A DNA stretch of 64,000 nucleotides from Muribaculaceae bacterium (GCA_017557625.1 JAFYYG010000016.1:35188-99187); one strand, 5' to 3'. Shown: positions 1 through 9,668, counted from the stretch's first letter. Program-made: numbers and translations. Notes: generated by a model from the sequence alone, not told the origin.

Positions 1-670
1 TTTTGCGATAGTATTCCACAAGGGACTCACTGCCCGATATGCTCACGGTGAGCTCGTTAGTGTAATTCTTAACAGGCTGACAGGAGTCGTTGTGCGCCAC
101 TTGGAATGTTCCGTATGGGGTTTTCACTTCACATGGCAGTGACACATCGTTGAGTGTGGCGACTGTGGAGAACATTCCTTTCTTGACTTTTATGTTGGCC
201 TTTTCTCCACTAAAGGTTATGTTCATCTTTAGGCTCACACTAAGAGTGTCGTATAGTTCACTTGGGGCATTCACCTTGATGGGGCATTGGCTGCCATAAA
301 GCACTTTGCGCTTGATGCCGTTGTGTCCTACGACAGAGCAGTTCAGTCCCAGGTCCTTGATGGTTCGAAGCAGCACAGTGTGAGTCTCGGCGATAATGCG
401 TTCGTTGTCAACCGACGAGGCACCAAAGCCGCCTATCGAAAATGCCCGCATCATTTGAGAGATTCCTCCTTTGTTTGAGATGCTACCACCCGAACCATTG
501 TCTTCGTCTTCCTCGATGAGCATAACGCTATGCACAGTATATTCAGGCAGGTGGTGCTGCCAGTACCAAAACGCCAGTAGAGCGAAAGCAGCCACCGATG
601 CTATAATCCACCACTTGTGTCGTTTTATCTCTCTTGTGTGTCGCCTTAGGTCTATTGTGTTGTTACTCAT
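1..670 (-). CDS. Wzz-like polysaccharide chain-length determinant, partial (runs off window edge)
   Basis: This is the first 223 codons of a reading frame that is open to the window edge. It begins MSNNTIDLRRHTREIKRHKW, followed at about residues 20-36 by one hydrophobic segment (WIIASVAAFALLAFWYW). A periplasmic region follows with an acidic stretch (IEEDEDNG) and a Gly/Ser-rich linker. The short N-terminus, early transmembrane helix and extracytoplasmic domain are typical of Wzz/GumC/tyrosine-kinase-type chain-length proteins, which set surface polysaccharide length in the inner membrane. The ATG overlaps the stop of the upstream polymerase gene by 4 nt (ATGA), so translation is probably coupled. 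The missing C-terminus would show whether a BY-kinase domain is fused. Confidence 0.75.
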   Translation of the reverse strand, partial: MSNNTIDLRRHTREIKRHKWWIIASVAAFALLAFWYWQHHLPEYTVHSVMLIEEDEDNGSGGSISNKGGISQMMRAFSIGGFGASSVDNERIIAETHTVLLRTIKDLGLNCSVVGHNGIKRKVLYGSQCPIKVNAPSELYDTLSVSLKMNITFSGEKANIKVKKGMFSTVATLNDVSLPCEVKTPYGTFQVAHNDSCQPVKNYTNELTVSISGSESLVEYYRK

Positions 671-1902
671 ATATTTTTATTTTTTATTGTTGACATTTTA
701 TGCTCTTTTGCAATAGCTGTGACAAAACCTAATATCATCATGACAATTACACCTGAAGATCTGATGAATGCGGTTCCAGTTGTGCATTCTACAAGAATAA
801 AAAAAAATGCCGATGCTCCAACGATAAACACGTATTTTAACGATTCATCTTGAATAAGGGGCTTTATTTTGCCATAGGCCCAATACCAGAAATATATAAA
901 CAGTATGATACCCACAATACCAAATTGAGCAAGCTCTGCATAAAATGCATCGCATATAAAATCGGGCATCTCAGGACTTAATCCCCATACATTGTTGAGA
1001 CCATATTGAAAATATATATCAGAATAATTGGCATAAGATGCATAGGTCGCAAATGAAGCTAATCCAGAACCAAATGGAATGTAGTCAATAAGAATTTCTC
1101 CACTGGCATAATATAATGCCGGTCGTGCCATGGACTCGATAAAATCGGAATCAAAAGATTCTCCCATAGAAGAGCCAATAAAGTAATAAGAAAATTTATT
1201 CCAAACAGCAAAACCGATAACGCTAAATAATAACAAAACCAATATTAAATGCTTAAATTTAAAACTTCGCATCATGCCTGGCTTGTAGAGAAAAAGCATG
1301 AACAAGAGGAAAATACATTCTCCATAATATTTTGAGCGTGTACACATCAATCCCGCCAAAAGCGATATAACAACTATTATTTTTTGGGGGGCAAATAGGC
1401 TATTATCCTCGTTTAGATTGCAAAACATGAAAATTAATATGTTGAGGAAGATAATAATACCACCATTTGCAATGTGGCCAATGGACATCTCAATATATGG
1501 CTCTCCTATAAGCAGTAGTATTGCCACAGCTACAATATTAATGACGCTGATGACACTGATAATCTTTTTCTCGCTAGAGTTCATTATTGGCGCAATGGCA
1601 TAAACAACAAGAAATGCTAAAAATGACTTGATTTGGATGACAAAGTCTAAGAGTATATACTTGATTCCGTTACTTCCAATTGCTATAGAATAGAGAACAT
1701 AGCAAAAAAGAATAAAGATAACCACTAAAAGTGGAACATAGCGACTGCGATTCTTTCTGTTAAATATAAAGTCGGCAAAAGCGACACATGCGAGTAAAAA
1801 GCTTGCCAATTCATCAAGATATCCCAAATAATCCGTAGTGCTCATTAAAGCCAAGCACACGATGAAAATCCAAACGCATATTCTGTCAAGCTTAATAACC
1901 AT
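667..1902 (-). CDS. O-antigen polymerase/ligase-like membrane protein (Wzy family)
   Basis: A 411-residue, very hydrophobic protein with roughly ten transmembrane helices and a large extracytoplasmic loop near residues 230-320 (FDSDFIESMARPALYYASGE). This topology fits Wzy polymerases and WaaL ligases, which join or transfer undecaprenol-linked glycan units on the periplasmic face. The position between a Wza-like exporter and a Wzz-like regulator favours Wzy. Its stop codon overlaps the wzz-like start by 4 nt, and it starts 30 nt after the Wza-like gene, so the genes form one operon. Composition is AT-rich, as is common for sugar polymer loci. No catalytic motif can be assigned because the family is poorly conserved. 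Confidence 0.7.
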   Translation of the reverse strand: MVIKLDRICVWIFIVCLALMSTTDYLGYLDELASFLLACVAFADFIFNRKNRSRYVPLLVVIFILFCYVLYSIAIGSNGIKYILLDFVIQIKSFLAFLVVYAIAPIMNSSEKKIISVISVINIVAVAILLLIGEPYIEMSIGHIANGGIIIFLNILIFMFCNLNEDNSLFAPQKIIVVISLLAGLMCTRSKYYGECIFLLFMLFLYKPGMMRSFKFKHLILVLLLFSVIGFAVWNKFSYYFIGSSMGESFDSDFIESMARPALYYASGEILIDYIPFGSGLASFATYASYANYSDIYFQYGLNNVWGLSPEMPDFICDAFYAELAQFGIVGIILFIYFWYWAYGKIKPLIQDESLKYVFIVGASAFFFILVECTTGTAFIRSSGVIVMMILGFVTAIAKEHKMSTIKNKNI

Positions 1903-1932
1903 GCCATGATAGTGTGTGAAAAAAGAAGAAAT

Positions 1933-2742
1933 TTATTTCACTGCCAGAGCAATTATTAACGATGCCACTACTGAGCTAGCACTCACAATGGTAGAAATGA
2001 CCGAAAGTTTATAGGCATTGTTTTGGTTATATTTGGAATTGTCTATGCGAATCTGATTGGGCTCAACATAGATAACATCGTTCTGATGCAAGTAGAAATA
2101 TGGCGAAGAGAAGATATTGCTGTCGGCAAGGTTCAGGCGATGGTATGTCTGCTTGCCATCTTCTTCGCGTATCACCAGCACGTTGCTGCGCTCTCCATAC
2201 TCAGTGAGGTCGCCAGCGGCACTTAATGCGTCGAGCAGTGTGTATCGCTCGGAATTGACATAAATGCGTTGAGGATTCTTCACTTCGCCCATTACGTCTA
2301 TGTTAAATCCTAACAACTCAACTCTCACAAACGGATCTTTCACGTTGGCACTCACCCGCGCTCTAATGATTTCTTCCACTTCCCTGGTTGTCTTGCCAGC
2401 AACATTAATCTTACCCAGCACTGGCATCATAATATCGCCCTGCTTATCGACTATGTAAGTCTGAAGTTTTGGAGTAGCTTGGGTGTTAAGATCACCACGA
2501 TTGGCATTATTGGCTTGCAGCTGGTTATACATAGCAGTAGCCTCTGGCACCGAAGATGACACAACAATAGAGAGTTCATCGTCTGTAACAATCTTTATGC
2601 CATATCCTAAGCCCTGTGGCATCACTCCGTTTGGGGAATCTCCAAGATTACGGAAATAGGAAAGAGCGTTATTAGTCGCTGTCTTGCAGCCAGTCAACAC
2701 AAATATCGAAAAGACAAATATTATTAATTTTGTAATTTTCAT
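1933..2742 (-). CDS. Polysaccharide export lipoprotein, Wza/BexD family
   Basis: A 269-residue secreted lipoprotein. The N-terminus has a lipobox (FVLTGCK, Cys19). A Poly_export domain occupies about residues 50-130 (ELSIVV through VDKQGDIMMPVLGKI), followed by an SLBB-like segment (about 140-215; FNIDVMGEVKNPQRIYV, LHQNDVIYVEPN). A C-terminal hydrophobic helix (SVISTIVSASSVVASLIIAL) matches the amphipathic outer-membrane helix of Wza-like translocons. It should form the outer-membrane channel for the polysaccharide made by the neighbouring Wzx, Wzy and Wzz proteins. It is shorter than E. coli Wza (about 380 residues), which is usual for Bacteroidetes homologues. Confidence 0.85.
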   Translation of the reverse strand: MKITKLIIFVFSIFVLTGCKTATNNALSYFRNLGDSPNGVMPQGLGYGIKIVTDDELSIVVSSSVPEATAMYNQLQANNANRGDLNTQATPKLQTYIVDKQGDIMMPVLGKINVAGKTTREVEEIIRARVSANVKDPFVRVELLGFNIDVMGEVKNPQRIYVNSERYTLLDALSAAGDLTEYGERSNVLVIREEDGKQTYHRLNLADSNIFSSPYFYLHQNDVIYVEPNQIRIDNSKYNQNNAYKLSVISTIVSASSVVASLIIALAVK

Positions 2743-2790
2743 AATATAATATTAATATAAAATATATAATGTAACGTTAAAATACTATCT

Positions 2791-4221
2791 TTATTGTTTA
2801 CGTTTCAAAAGTTTGCCCAACAAGTCTTGCCTAATAGAGGCTGGCATTGCAACGAGCAAAACCAGGTTTCCAGCAATGAGAAAAGCAATAAGATACCACG
2901 CTGAGTTCCACCAGTAAAAAGGAATAGCCGTCAGTCCTATCATTACAATAGCGACAATTGAGCTACCATTAATCCTGATTTTAAAGAAGCGGCGAGTATC
3001 AACATATCTATATATGAATAACACTAAAAATGAGACATTTATTGAAATTGCAGCACCTGAAAGACCTAACTGTTTTATCAATATATAGTTGAGAGTCACA
3101 TTGATGAAAGCTGTTAGCGCGTAGCTTGGAATTATGAGTAGTGTCTCCTTGGAGCACTGGTAGCCCATGTCAAGAAACTGGGTCATTGAGAAAAACAGAG
3201 CAGAAATGCAGAGAGGCAAGATGTAGTAGATGCTTTCAGCATAATTATTATCAACAATATAGGGATAAAAGATTTTAAGTGCTATATTATAATTGATGAA
3301 CAAAAAAGCTAAAAAGAAGATGAACGTGTTAGCCATCTGAGAAAAGAATTGATCTCTGTCTTTACTTTGATATTGTTTTATGGCAGTTTCTTGCCAGGCT
3401 TGGTAGAAGATGGTAGTAAAGGTATAAATGATACCTGTAAAACGTACTGCAACAGCATATATTCCGTTAATATTAACCCCTAAATAAGTTGAAATAAAGA
3501 ATCGGTCGGAGGAGCTTGCCAGCCACCAACATATCATTCCAGGTATGAGCGGCACACAATAATATAAAATCTTCTTGCCAATGTGCCAGTATTCTGTTTT
3601 TAGGTCAAAATAAGTCTTGAGAAGTCCTATTTTAAAGTCTAAATATAAGTATGCTATAATACGGGCCAGGATGTTGCCCCAAAAGATTCCTACAACTCCC
3701 ATACGCAAGCACACAACAAAGATGATGCTAAAAATGCCAATGCCAAAAGCCGATAAAATGCTTGCTGTTACAAACTCCTGTTTACGCTCCAACCCCCTTG
3801 CAACTCTTAACATTACCTCAAAGACCGACATCGCCATGAGAAGCAGATATGTGAGCCACACATACTTGACATCAAAGAAAAAGTCTATAATTGATGTGAT
3901 AATGAGAAATGCAACACCTGTACACAGAAGTGTAATGTAGGTGAAAGTAATAGTACGCTTGTGGTCATTTAAGTTGTTGCGGTCAATAAGGAAACGAAAA
4001 GCACCATCCGTTAGCTGCATTGTTGCAGGCATCAGCAACAACAGCACCATTGTGAGGCACAAATCATAATATCCATAGTCACCGGTGTCCTTTACAAAGA
4101 AAGTGTAGAGTGGCACCATCGCAAACGTGATGATCTTAGACCCCAAATTTCCGATGGCATAGATGCCCAAGTCCTTCAAGAACTTCGACAACCTCTCATT
4201 ATGTGAAGCATTAAGTGACAA
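2791..4221 (-). CDS. Oligosaccharide flippase, Wzx/MATE-like
   Basis: A 476-residue polytopic membrane protein with about 12-14 hydrophobic helices. It begins with a typical flippase N-terminus (LKDLGIYAIGNLGSKIITF, then VPLYTFFVKDTGDYGYYDL). It belongs to the polysaccharide biosynthesis/MVF-like flippase group, which moves lipid-linked oligosaccharide across the inner membrane. It is the first gene of the minus-strand polysaccharide operon and is followed 48 nt later by the Wza-like gene. A 28-bp perfect palindrome lies between its start and the end of the preceding peptidase gene, so transcription may start afresh here. Confidence 0.85.
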   Translation of the reverse strand: MSLNASHNERLSKFLKDLGIYAIGNLGSKIITFAMVPLYTFFVKDTGDYGYYDLCLTMVLLLLMPATMQLTDGAFRFLIDRNNLNDHKRTITFTYITLLCTGVAFLIITSIIDFFFDVKYVWLTYLLLMAMSVFEVMLRVARGLERKQEFVTASILSAFGIGIFSIIFVVCLRMGVVGIFWGNILARIIAYLYLDFKIGLLKTYFDLKTEYWHIGKKILYYCVPLIPGMICWWLASSSDRFFISTYLGVNINGIYAVAVRFTGIIYTFTTIFYQAWQETAIKQYQSKDRDQFFSQMANTFIFFLAFLFINYNIALKIFYPYIVDNNYAESIYYILPLCISALFFSMTQFLDMGYQCSKETLLIIPSYALTAFINVTLNYILIKQLGLSGAAISINVSFLVLFIYRYVDTRRFFKIRINGSSIVAIVMIGLTAIPFYWWNSAWYLIAFLIAGNLVLLVAMPASIRQDLLGKLLKRKQ

Positions 4222-4273
4222 ATGTAAAATGTGAAATATTATGTGCCTTCTCTAACCACTAACTAACCTCTAA

Positions 4274-4301
4274 AGTTCAAGTTTCTTAAGAAACTTGAAC
4301 T
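4274..4301. terminator. 28-bp perfect palindrome at the end of the M28 peptidase gene
   Basis: Positions 4274-4287 are exactly complementary to 4288-4301 (arms AGTTCAAGTTTCTT), with no spacer. The palindrome overlaps the last two bases of the peptidase stop codon (TAG, 4302-4300 read on the minus strand). It may act as a transcript-end hairpin, but the following T-run is weak. The half-site TTCAAGTT also occurs as a 16-bp palindrome at about 25262-25277. Confidence 0.5.
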
Positions 4302-5265
4302 AATAACTATACACCACATTTGCCACTACTTGTCCCACGGCCTTTAGTGTATTCTGGTCAATCCAGCTCATGGTGTCGGTTGTGGTGTGCCAACCTGGAA
4401 AGAAATGACCATTATCACGTGTGTCAATGATGTCTATGCATCTGATGCCCATCTCGTTGACAACAATATGGTCATCGGTGATACCGCCACCAGCATAATT
4501 TGGGTCAAAATAAGAGCTATAGCCACTCCTTTGAGCCTCACCCCACACAACATCTACAACATCTTTAGCAAAGTACAACGAAGCATCCTCTTCATAAAAC
4601 TTAGCCCCTCTAGCCCCCACCATGTCGAGCAGTATGCCAAAGCGTGCCGTGTAGCCCGTCACATGTGGATTCTTAGCCCAATATTGCGTGCCCAATGCCC
4701 ACGAGTCCTCAACGTCGTTGGTGCCCCAGTCCTCGGCATCGACAAACAAGATATCAACGCCTATGTTGGGTTTCTTCTCCTTCATCAAGCGTGCCAACTC
4801 AAGGAGCACTGCCACGCCACTTGCGGCATCATTAGCACCCATCACTGGTTCACTGTGCTTTGTGGAGTCAGGGTCATTGTCGGCCCAGGGGCGACAGTCC
4901 CAATGCGCGAGCAACAAGATGCGGTCACTGTTGCTGGTGTTAAAGCTGCCAATAAAATTCTTGATATTCAAGATTTTACCATCAAAGGTGGTAACTTGTC
5001 CCTGCTGCACAATCACCGTGTCACAATTCTGCTTTAGCGATTGTTCCAACCACTCAGCACACTTGCTGTGAGCCGGAGTGCCAGGCACTCGCGGTCCAAA
5101 GTCGCACTGCGCCTTCACAAGACTGTAGGCATTACTAGCATTGAAATTCACGACTTGTGTATCCACCTCATCGGCTATAGAGGTCTCTTCAGTGGCCTTT
5201 TGAGACTTACAGCTAAACAAAGACAAAAAGGTCACAATTAATAAAATAATATTCTTCAGTTTCAT
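4300..5265 (-). CDS. M28-family zinc peptidase / glutaminyl cyclase-like lipoprotein
   Basis: A 321-residue protein with an N-terminal lipobox (LSLFSCKS, Cys19), so it is probably exported and lipid-anchored. The fold is that of M28 peptidases and glutaminyl-peptide cyclotransferases. Metal-ligand motifs are visible: HWDCRPWAD, then GANDAASGVAVLLELA (Asp ligand), VDAEDWG (acidic pair), ILLDMVGARG (Asp ligand) and a late HFFPGWHTT (His). Bacteroidales carry close relatives annotated as M28 peptidases or glutamine cyclotransferases, and sequence alone does not separate the two activities. It is followed after a palindrome by the polysaccharide operon and preceded at 57 nt by nadB; a functional link is not evident. 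Confidence 0.85.
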   Translation of the reverse strand: MKLKNIILLIVTFLSLFSCKSQKATEETSIADEVDTQVVNFNASNAYSLVKAQCDFGPRVPGTPAHSKCAEWLEQSLKQNCDTVIVQQGQVTTFDGKILNIKNFIGSFNTSNSDRILLLAHWDCRPWADNDPDSTKHSEPVMGANDAASGVAVLLELARLMKEKKPNIGVDILFVDAEDWGTNDVEDSWALGTQYWAKNPHVTGYTARFGILLDMVGARGAKFYEEDASLYFAKDVVDVVWGEAQRSGYSSYFDPNYAGGGITDDHIVVNEMGIRCIDIIDTRDNGHFFPGWHTTTDTMSWIDQNTLKAVGQVVANVVYSY

Positions 5266-5322
5266 AATTACGCTTTATGAAAATGTTCAATTAAATCAAG
5301 TGCCGCCCAAAGGTGCATTGAA

Positions 5323-6915
5323 TTAAAGTTTCAAGTCTTCCTCGTTCTTGGGCTTGGGCGGATAATCAACAGTGTAGTGCAGACCACGCGACTCCTTGCG
5401 CTCTCTGGCCTGACGCATGATGATATAGCTTACGTTGATGATGTTGCGAAGCTCGCAGATGCGGCGGCTCACAGTGCTCTCCTTGAAGAGTTTCTCGGTC
5501 TCCTGATAGAGGATATCGAGGCGGTTCCAGGCGCGGTCGAGACGCAGATTGCTGCGCACGATGCCCACATAGGCGCTCATTATCTCGCCCACCTCTTTCT
5601 CGCTCTGACTGATAAGCACCATCTCCTCAGGATGTTGTGTGCCCTTGTCGTCCCAGTCGGGGATATCGGTGCGGTAGTCGTAGTGGTTGCGGCAGGCGAT
5701 GGCATGCTTGGCGGCAGCATCGGCATATACCACAGCCTCTATCAACGAGTTGCTTGCCAAACGGTTGCCACCATGCAGACCAGTGCATGAGCACTCTCCT
5801 ACTGCATAAAGTCGCTCAATCGACGAGCAAGCATTCAAATCCACCTTGATGCCTCCGCACAGGTAGTGGGCAGCTGGCACCACAGGGATATAGTCCTTAG
5901 TGATATCTACACCTATCTCCAGGCAGTGCTTGTAGATGTTAGGGAAGTGGTGTTTTGTCTCCTCTGGGTCTTTGTGGGTCACGTCAAGGAACACATGGTC
6001 TTCGCCGCGCTGCTTCATCTCGCTGTCGATGGCGCGCGCCACCACGTCGCGAGGTGCGAGTGACAGGCGCGGGTCATACTTCTGCATAAACTCCTCACCT
6101 GCAAGGTTTCTCAAAACGCCTCCATATCCACGCATCGCCTCGGTGATGAGGAAGGCGGGACGATCGCCAGGATGATACAGTGCAGTGGGGTGGAACTGGA
6201 TGAACTCCATGTCCTGAACGGTGCCCTTGGCGCGATAGACCATGGCGATGCCGTCGCCGGTGGCGATAAGCGGATTGGTGGTGGTGTGATACACAGCGCC
6301 ACAGCCACCTGTAGCCATGAGCGTGAGGCGAGAGAGGAAGGTGTCGACCTTACCCGTCTCCTGGTTGAGCACGTAGGCGCCATAGCACTGTATGTCGGGA
6401 GTGCGACGAGTGACTATCTTGCCCAAGTGGTGCTGAGTGAGAATCTCGATTGCAAAGTGGTTGTCGAAGATGTCGATGTTGTCATGAGCCTTCACAGCCT
6501 CGATGAGCGACTGCTGAATCTCGTGGCCGGTGTTGTCGGCATGATGGAGAATGCGGAACTCACTGTGACCACCCTCACGGTGAAGGTCAAAATCGCCATT
6601 CTCGTTCTTGTCAAAATCTACACCCCACTCTATCAGAGCATTAATCTGTTCAGGAGCTTTGGTCACCACCTGCTCCACTGCCTTTGGGTCGCTGAGCCAG
6701 TCGCCAGCCACCATAGTGTCGTGGATGTGCTTCTCAAAGTTATCAACTTCCAAATTGGTGACACTTGCCACGCCTCCCTGAGCGAGGTCGGTATTGGCCT
6801 CATCGAGCGTGCTTTTGCACACGAGGGCCACCTTGCCAGTGCCGGCAACTTTCAGAGCGAAGCTCATTCCTGCCACGCCCGAACCTATAATGAGATAGTC
6901 ATATTTGTAAACCAT
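5323..6915 (-). CDS. nadB: L-aspartate oxidase
   Basis: A 530-residue flavoprotein that oxidises L-aspartate to iminoaspartate, the first step of de novo NAD synthesis. The N-terminus has the FAD-binding Rossmann motif (IIGSGVAGMSFALKVA, about residues 8-23), then TDLAQGGVASV. The succinate-dehydrogenase/fumarate-reductase flavoprotein signature follows (REGGHSEFRILHHAD). The second half contains LHGGNRLASNSLIEAVVYA and the C-terminal helical domain. Length matches the family. nadA and nadC are not adjacent. The gene follows the PBP1A gene by 50 nt, so co-transcription is possible. Confidence 0.96.
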   Translation of the reverse strand: MVYKYDYLIIGSGVAGMSFALKVAGTGKVALVCKSTLDEANTDLAQGGVASVTNLEVDNFEKHIHDTMVAGDWLSDPKAVEQVVTKAPEQINALIEWGVDFDKNENGDFDLHREGGHSEFRILHHADNTGHEIQQSLIEAVKAHDNIDIFDNHFAIEILTQHHLGKIVTRRTPDIQCYGAYVLNQETGKVDTFLSRLTLMATGGCGAVYHTTTNPLIATGDGIAMVYRAKGTVQDMEFIQFHPTALYHPGDRPAFLITEAMRGYGGVLRNLAGEEFMQKYDPRLSLAPRDVVARAIDSEMKQRGEDHVFLDVTHKDPEETKHHFPNIYKHCLEIGVDITKDYIPVVPAAHYLCGGIKVDLNACSSIERLYAVGECSCTGLHGGNRLASNSLIEAVVYADAAAKHAIACRNHYDYRTDIPDWDDKGTQHPEEMVLISQSEKEVGEIMSAYVGIVRSNLRLDRAWNRLDILYQETEKLFKESTVSRRICELRNIINVSYIIMRQARERKESRGLHYTVDYPPKPKNEEDLKL

Positions 6916-6965
6916 AGTTTCTTGAGTTTATTGATAATCGTATTTGAGTTTTATAGTTTCTTCTG

Positions 6966-9512
6966 TCATTTACTAAAGGCATTCCTTACCTTTTCTTCGA
7001 TTGCGGGGTCAACAGGACGCTCTTCCTCTTCAGTATTATTGCGAGGAGGGGCGCCTTCATCGCCATAGATGTCGTCATGAACCCTATCGCGTATGTAGCG
7101 AGTGCTGTCATAGCCACCATCGGCAGAGTTTTGGGGATAGATGGTGTCATAACCTAACGATGTGTCATCATTGTAATTATTGCCTGTGTTGAGATTACCT
7201 TCGCATGCAAAGTAACGACGGTCAAGGTCATAATCAGAGACAAACTGCTTGTGAAGATATGCCAAATTATGATTTGCCAGCACTTTGCGCAAGAAGGCTC
7301 CCACAATGGGCAACGCAGCTTTGCCGCCCTGTCCCTGCGATGACTTGAAGTGGATTTGCCTATAACTGCCACCCACCCAAGCGCCACACACCAAATCGGG
7401 GGTTGTCGCCACAAACCAGGCATCGGTGAAATTGTCGGTGGTTCCAGTCTTTCCGCCAATGCCCACGTTGCTCACATAGTTGTTGATGGCAACACCAGTG
7501 CCACCAGCATCTTTGCACACTGCCTCAAGCAGTTTGCGCATGCAGTAGGCCTGACTGTGCGACAATGCTCTGTCGGGGTCATCATAGGCCTTGCTATTGT
7601 AGATTTCTTCTTTTTCTCCGTCCTTGTTGGTACGGTATATTTTTGTCACAAGCACTGGCTTCTTAGGCTGTCCGTCGTTGATAACTGTGCAGTAGGAATT
7701 CACCAGTTCCATAAGGTTCACATCACTCGAACCAAGAAACATCGATGGCGTTTTGGTCAACGACGATCTGATGCCCATCTCAAACGCCGTGTTGGCAACA
7801 CTGTTGACACCCACGGTATTACCGACCTTCACAGCTATTATGTTGTTGCTTCGGGCAAAAGCCGACCGCAGTGTCATATTGGTGTTAGAAAACTGCCCGT
7901 TGGCATTCTTGGGCGACCACAGCTTGGATGTTCCTGTAGCTGGGTCAATATCGACAAGTGGATTATCTAGCGGAGAGTCAACATACATGTCGCAGGGCTT
8001 TATGCCTGCCTTCATTGCGGCACTATACACAAAAATCTTGAATGTGCTGCCAGGTTGGTGCTGTGCCCGCACATTATCATACTGCCACGTCTTGAAATCG
8101 ACATCACCAACCCACGCCTTCACCTCGCCAGTGTGCGGGTCCATAGCTATTAATCCACAGTGCATCTTGTGGAGCATATATTCTATCGAGTCGATTGAAC
8201 TCATATTGGCATAATGACTGCCATTCTTGCTGTAGTCAAAGAGCTTCACTTGATGCTTTTGATTCATATAGTGGTTTACCGAGTCGTAATTATTGTTATA
8301 CTTTACCATCAGCTGTTTATAGACTGGCGACTCCTCAACTCGTTTTCTTATAAAAGTGCTGTCAATCTGCCCGTTCTCGTCAACCCAGCACGGGTTGTTG
8401 CCCCACTCGCGGTCGAAATTCTGCTGCACCACTTTCATCTGTTCCCTCACGGCATCCTCAGCGCTTTTCTGCATTCGTGTGTCAATAGAGGTGTGAATCT
8501 CCAAACCGTCACGATAGAAATCAATGTTGTTTTGCTCGCACCACTGACGCATTTCTTCCACCACCGCCTGCCTGAAGTAGGGGCAAGCCACATCAAAGTC
8601 GGTATCGGGGGTATATTTTAAGTCAAGGGCATGTTTACTAAGCTCTTTATATTCTTTACGCGATAAGTGATGATGGACTAAAGCATTGTTAAGCACCACA
8701 TTACGCCGCTCAACACAGCGCTCAGATTGGGTGAGTGGATCGTAATAGGAGGTGCCTTTTAAAACTCCCACAAGCATCGCGCACTGCTCGGTGGTGAGTT
8801 TGTCGGGGGTAGTGTTGAAATACACCTTTGACGCTGTCTTGATGCCATAGGCCTGATTGCCGTAATCAACAGTGTTGGCATACATCTCAAGAATCTGCTT
8901 CTTGTCGTAGAACACCTCCAGCTCGCTGGCGAGAATCCACTCCTTGGCTTTGGTGATGAGCATTCCCACACCGGGAATTCGGCACAGCAGACCGCCGGTG
9001 TATTCGCTGGTGCGCATCTTAAACATGTTCTTAACCAACTGCTGGGTAATGGTAGAAGCACCTCTAGCACGATGATGCACAACAAAGTCTTTCAATGCGC
9101 CGCCCATACCTTTGAAGTCGATGCCATGGTGGTCGTAGAAACGCTCGTCCTCGGTGTCGATAAGCAGCGTGTAGAACATGGGGTTCACCTCATCATACTG
9201 TACAGGAGTGCGGTTCTCCCTGTAGTATTTGCCTATAAGCACACCGTCGGCACTGTAGATATAGGAGGCATTGTAGGGTCGGGGCGACATTATTTCGCCA
9301 AGCGACGGAGACTTGCCGAAAAGCCACAGGAAATTGATGTTGATGGCAACTACTGTCAGCACAAGCGTTACAAACAGTGTACACATCGCCACAAGGCTCT
9401 TAACATACCACGGCTTGCCGTCATAAAGACCCTTGTACCAAGCATTGAAACGCTTGTAACGATTGATGATGCCCCTAAAGAAGCCAACCGTTTTACTCCA
9501 AAAACCACTCAT
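6966..9512 (-). CDS. Class A penicillin-binding protein (PBP1A-type, bifunctional)
   Basis: An 848-residue peptidoglycan synthase. A short basic cytoplasmic tail is followed by one transmembrane helix (about 40-66). The family-51 glycosyltransferase domain (about 85-290) shows the catalytic motif TEDERFYDHHGID (about 120-132) and ARGASTITQQLVKN. The transpeptidase domain (about 450-760) has all three motifs: STFK (S489-K492), SNN (555-557) and KTG (688-690). The tail is rich in Asn, Asp and Tyr, with charged residues (about 790-848). It polymerises and cross-links glycan strands at the inner membrane. A TAnnTTTG box lies 41 nt upstream, and its product runs towards nadB. Confidence 0.95.
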   Translation of the reverse strand: MSGFWSKTVGFFRGIINRYKRFNAWYKGLYDGKPWYVKSLVAMCTLFVTLVLTVVAININFLWLFGKSPSLGEIMSPRPYNASYIYSADGVLIGKYYRENRTPVQYDEVNPMFYTLLIDTEDERFYDHHGIDFKGMGGALKDFVVHHRARGASTITQQLVKNMFKMRTSEYTGGLLCRIPGVGMLITKAKEWILASELEVFYDKKQILEMYANTVDYGNQAYGIKTASKVYFNTTPDKLTTEQCAMLVGVLKGTSYYDPLTQSERCVERRNVVLNNALVHHHLSRKEYKELSKHALDLKYTPDTDFDVACPYFRQAVVEEMRQWCEQNNIDFYRDGLEIHTSIDTRMQKSAEDAVREQMKVVQQNFDREWGNNPCWVDENGQIDSTFIRKRVEESPVYKQLMVKYNNNYDSVNHYMNQKHQVKLFDYSKNGSHYANMSSIDSIEYMLHKMHCGLIAMDPHTGEVKAWVGDVDFKTWQYDNVRAQHQPGSTFKIFVYSAAMKAGIKPCDMYVDSPLDNPLVDIDPATGTSKLWSPKNANGQFSNTNMTLRSAFARSNNIIAVKVGNTVGVNSVANTAFEMGIRSSLTKTPSMFLGSSDVNLMELVNSYCTVINDGQPKKPVLVTKIYRTNKDGEKEEIYNSKAYDDPDRALSHSQAYCMRKLLEAVCKDAGGTGVAINNYVSNVGIGGKTGTTDNFTDAWFVATTPDLVCGAWVGGSYRQIHFKSSQGQGGKAALPIVGAFLRKVLANHNLAYLHKQFVSDYDLDRRYFACEGNLNTGNNYNDDTSLGYDTIYPQNSADGGYDSTRYIRDRVHDDIYGDEGAPPRNNTEEEERPVDPAIEEKVRNAFSK

Positions 9513-9552
9513 TGCAGTGTTATATTATATAATATAATTATAATACAAACTG

Positions 9553-9560
9553 CAAAATTA
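9553..9560 (-). promoter_or_regulatory. -7 promoter element for the PBP1A gene
   Basis: On the minus strand this reads TAATTTTG, a match to the Bacteroidetes -7 consensus TAnnTTTG. A TTTG (plus-strand CAAA, 9583-9586) lies 22 nt upstream, slightly wider than the usual spacing. The start codon is about 40 nt downstream. Confidence 0.6.
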
Positions 9561-9582
9561 ATAAATTACTTAATATTATAGC

Positions 9583-9637
9583 ACAAAAGACCCTAAAAAA
9601 ACAAAATGCCCAAATTAAAATGGGCAAAAAAGGTCTT
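9583..9637 (-). terminator. Rho-independent terminator after the trypsin-like gene
   Basis: An inner stem of TGCCCA (9607-9612) and TGGGCA (9621-9626) is followed on the minus strand by a T-rich run. A second, outer pairing of AAAAGACC-type arms (about 9585-9592 with 9631-9638) encloses it. It separates the protease-like gene from the PBP1A promoter. Confidence 0.75.
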
Positions 9638-9668
9638 TTTAGAGATTAAACGGAAACTTTTTATGACG

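Noticed and set aside
6172-7068. 298-codon plus-strand open frame over nadB
   Set aside because: It lies opposite the well-conserved nadB gene; it has no family motif and arises from codon bias on the other strand.
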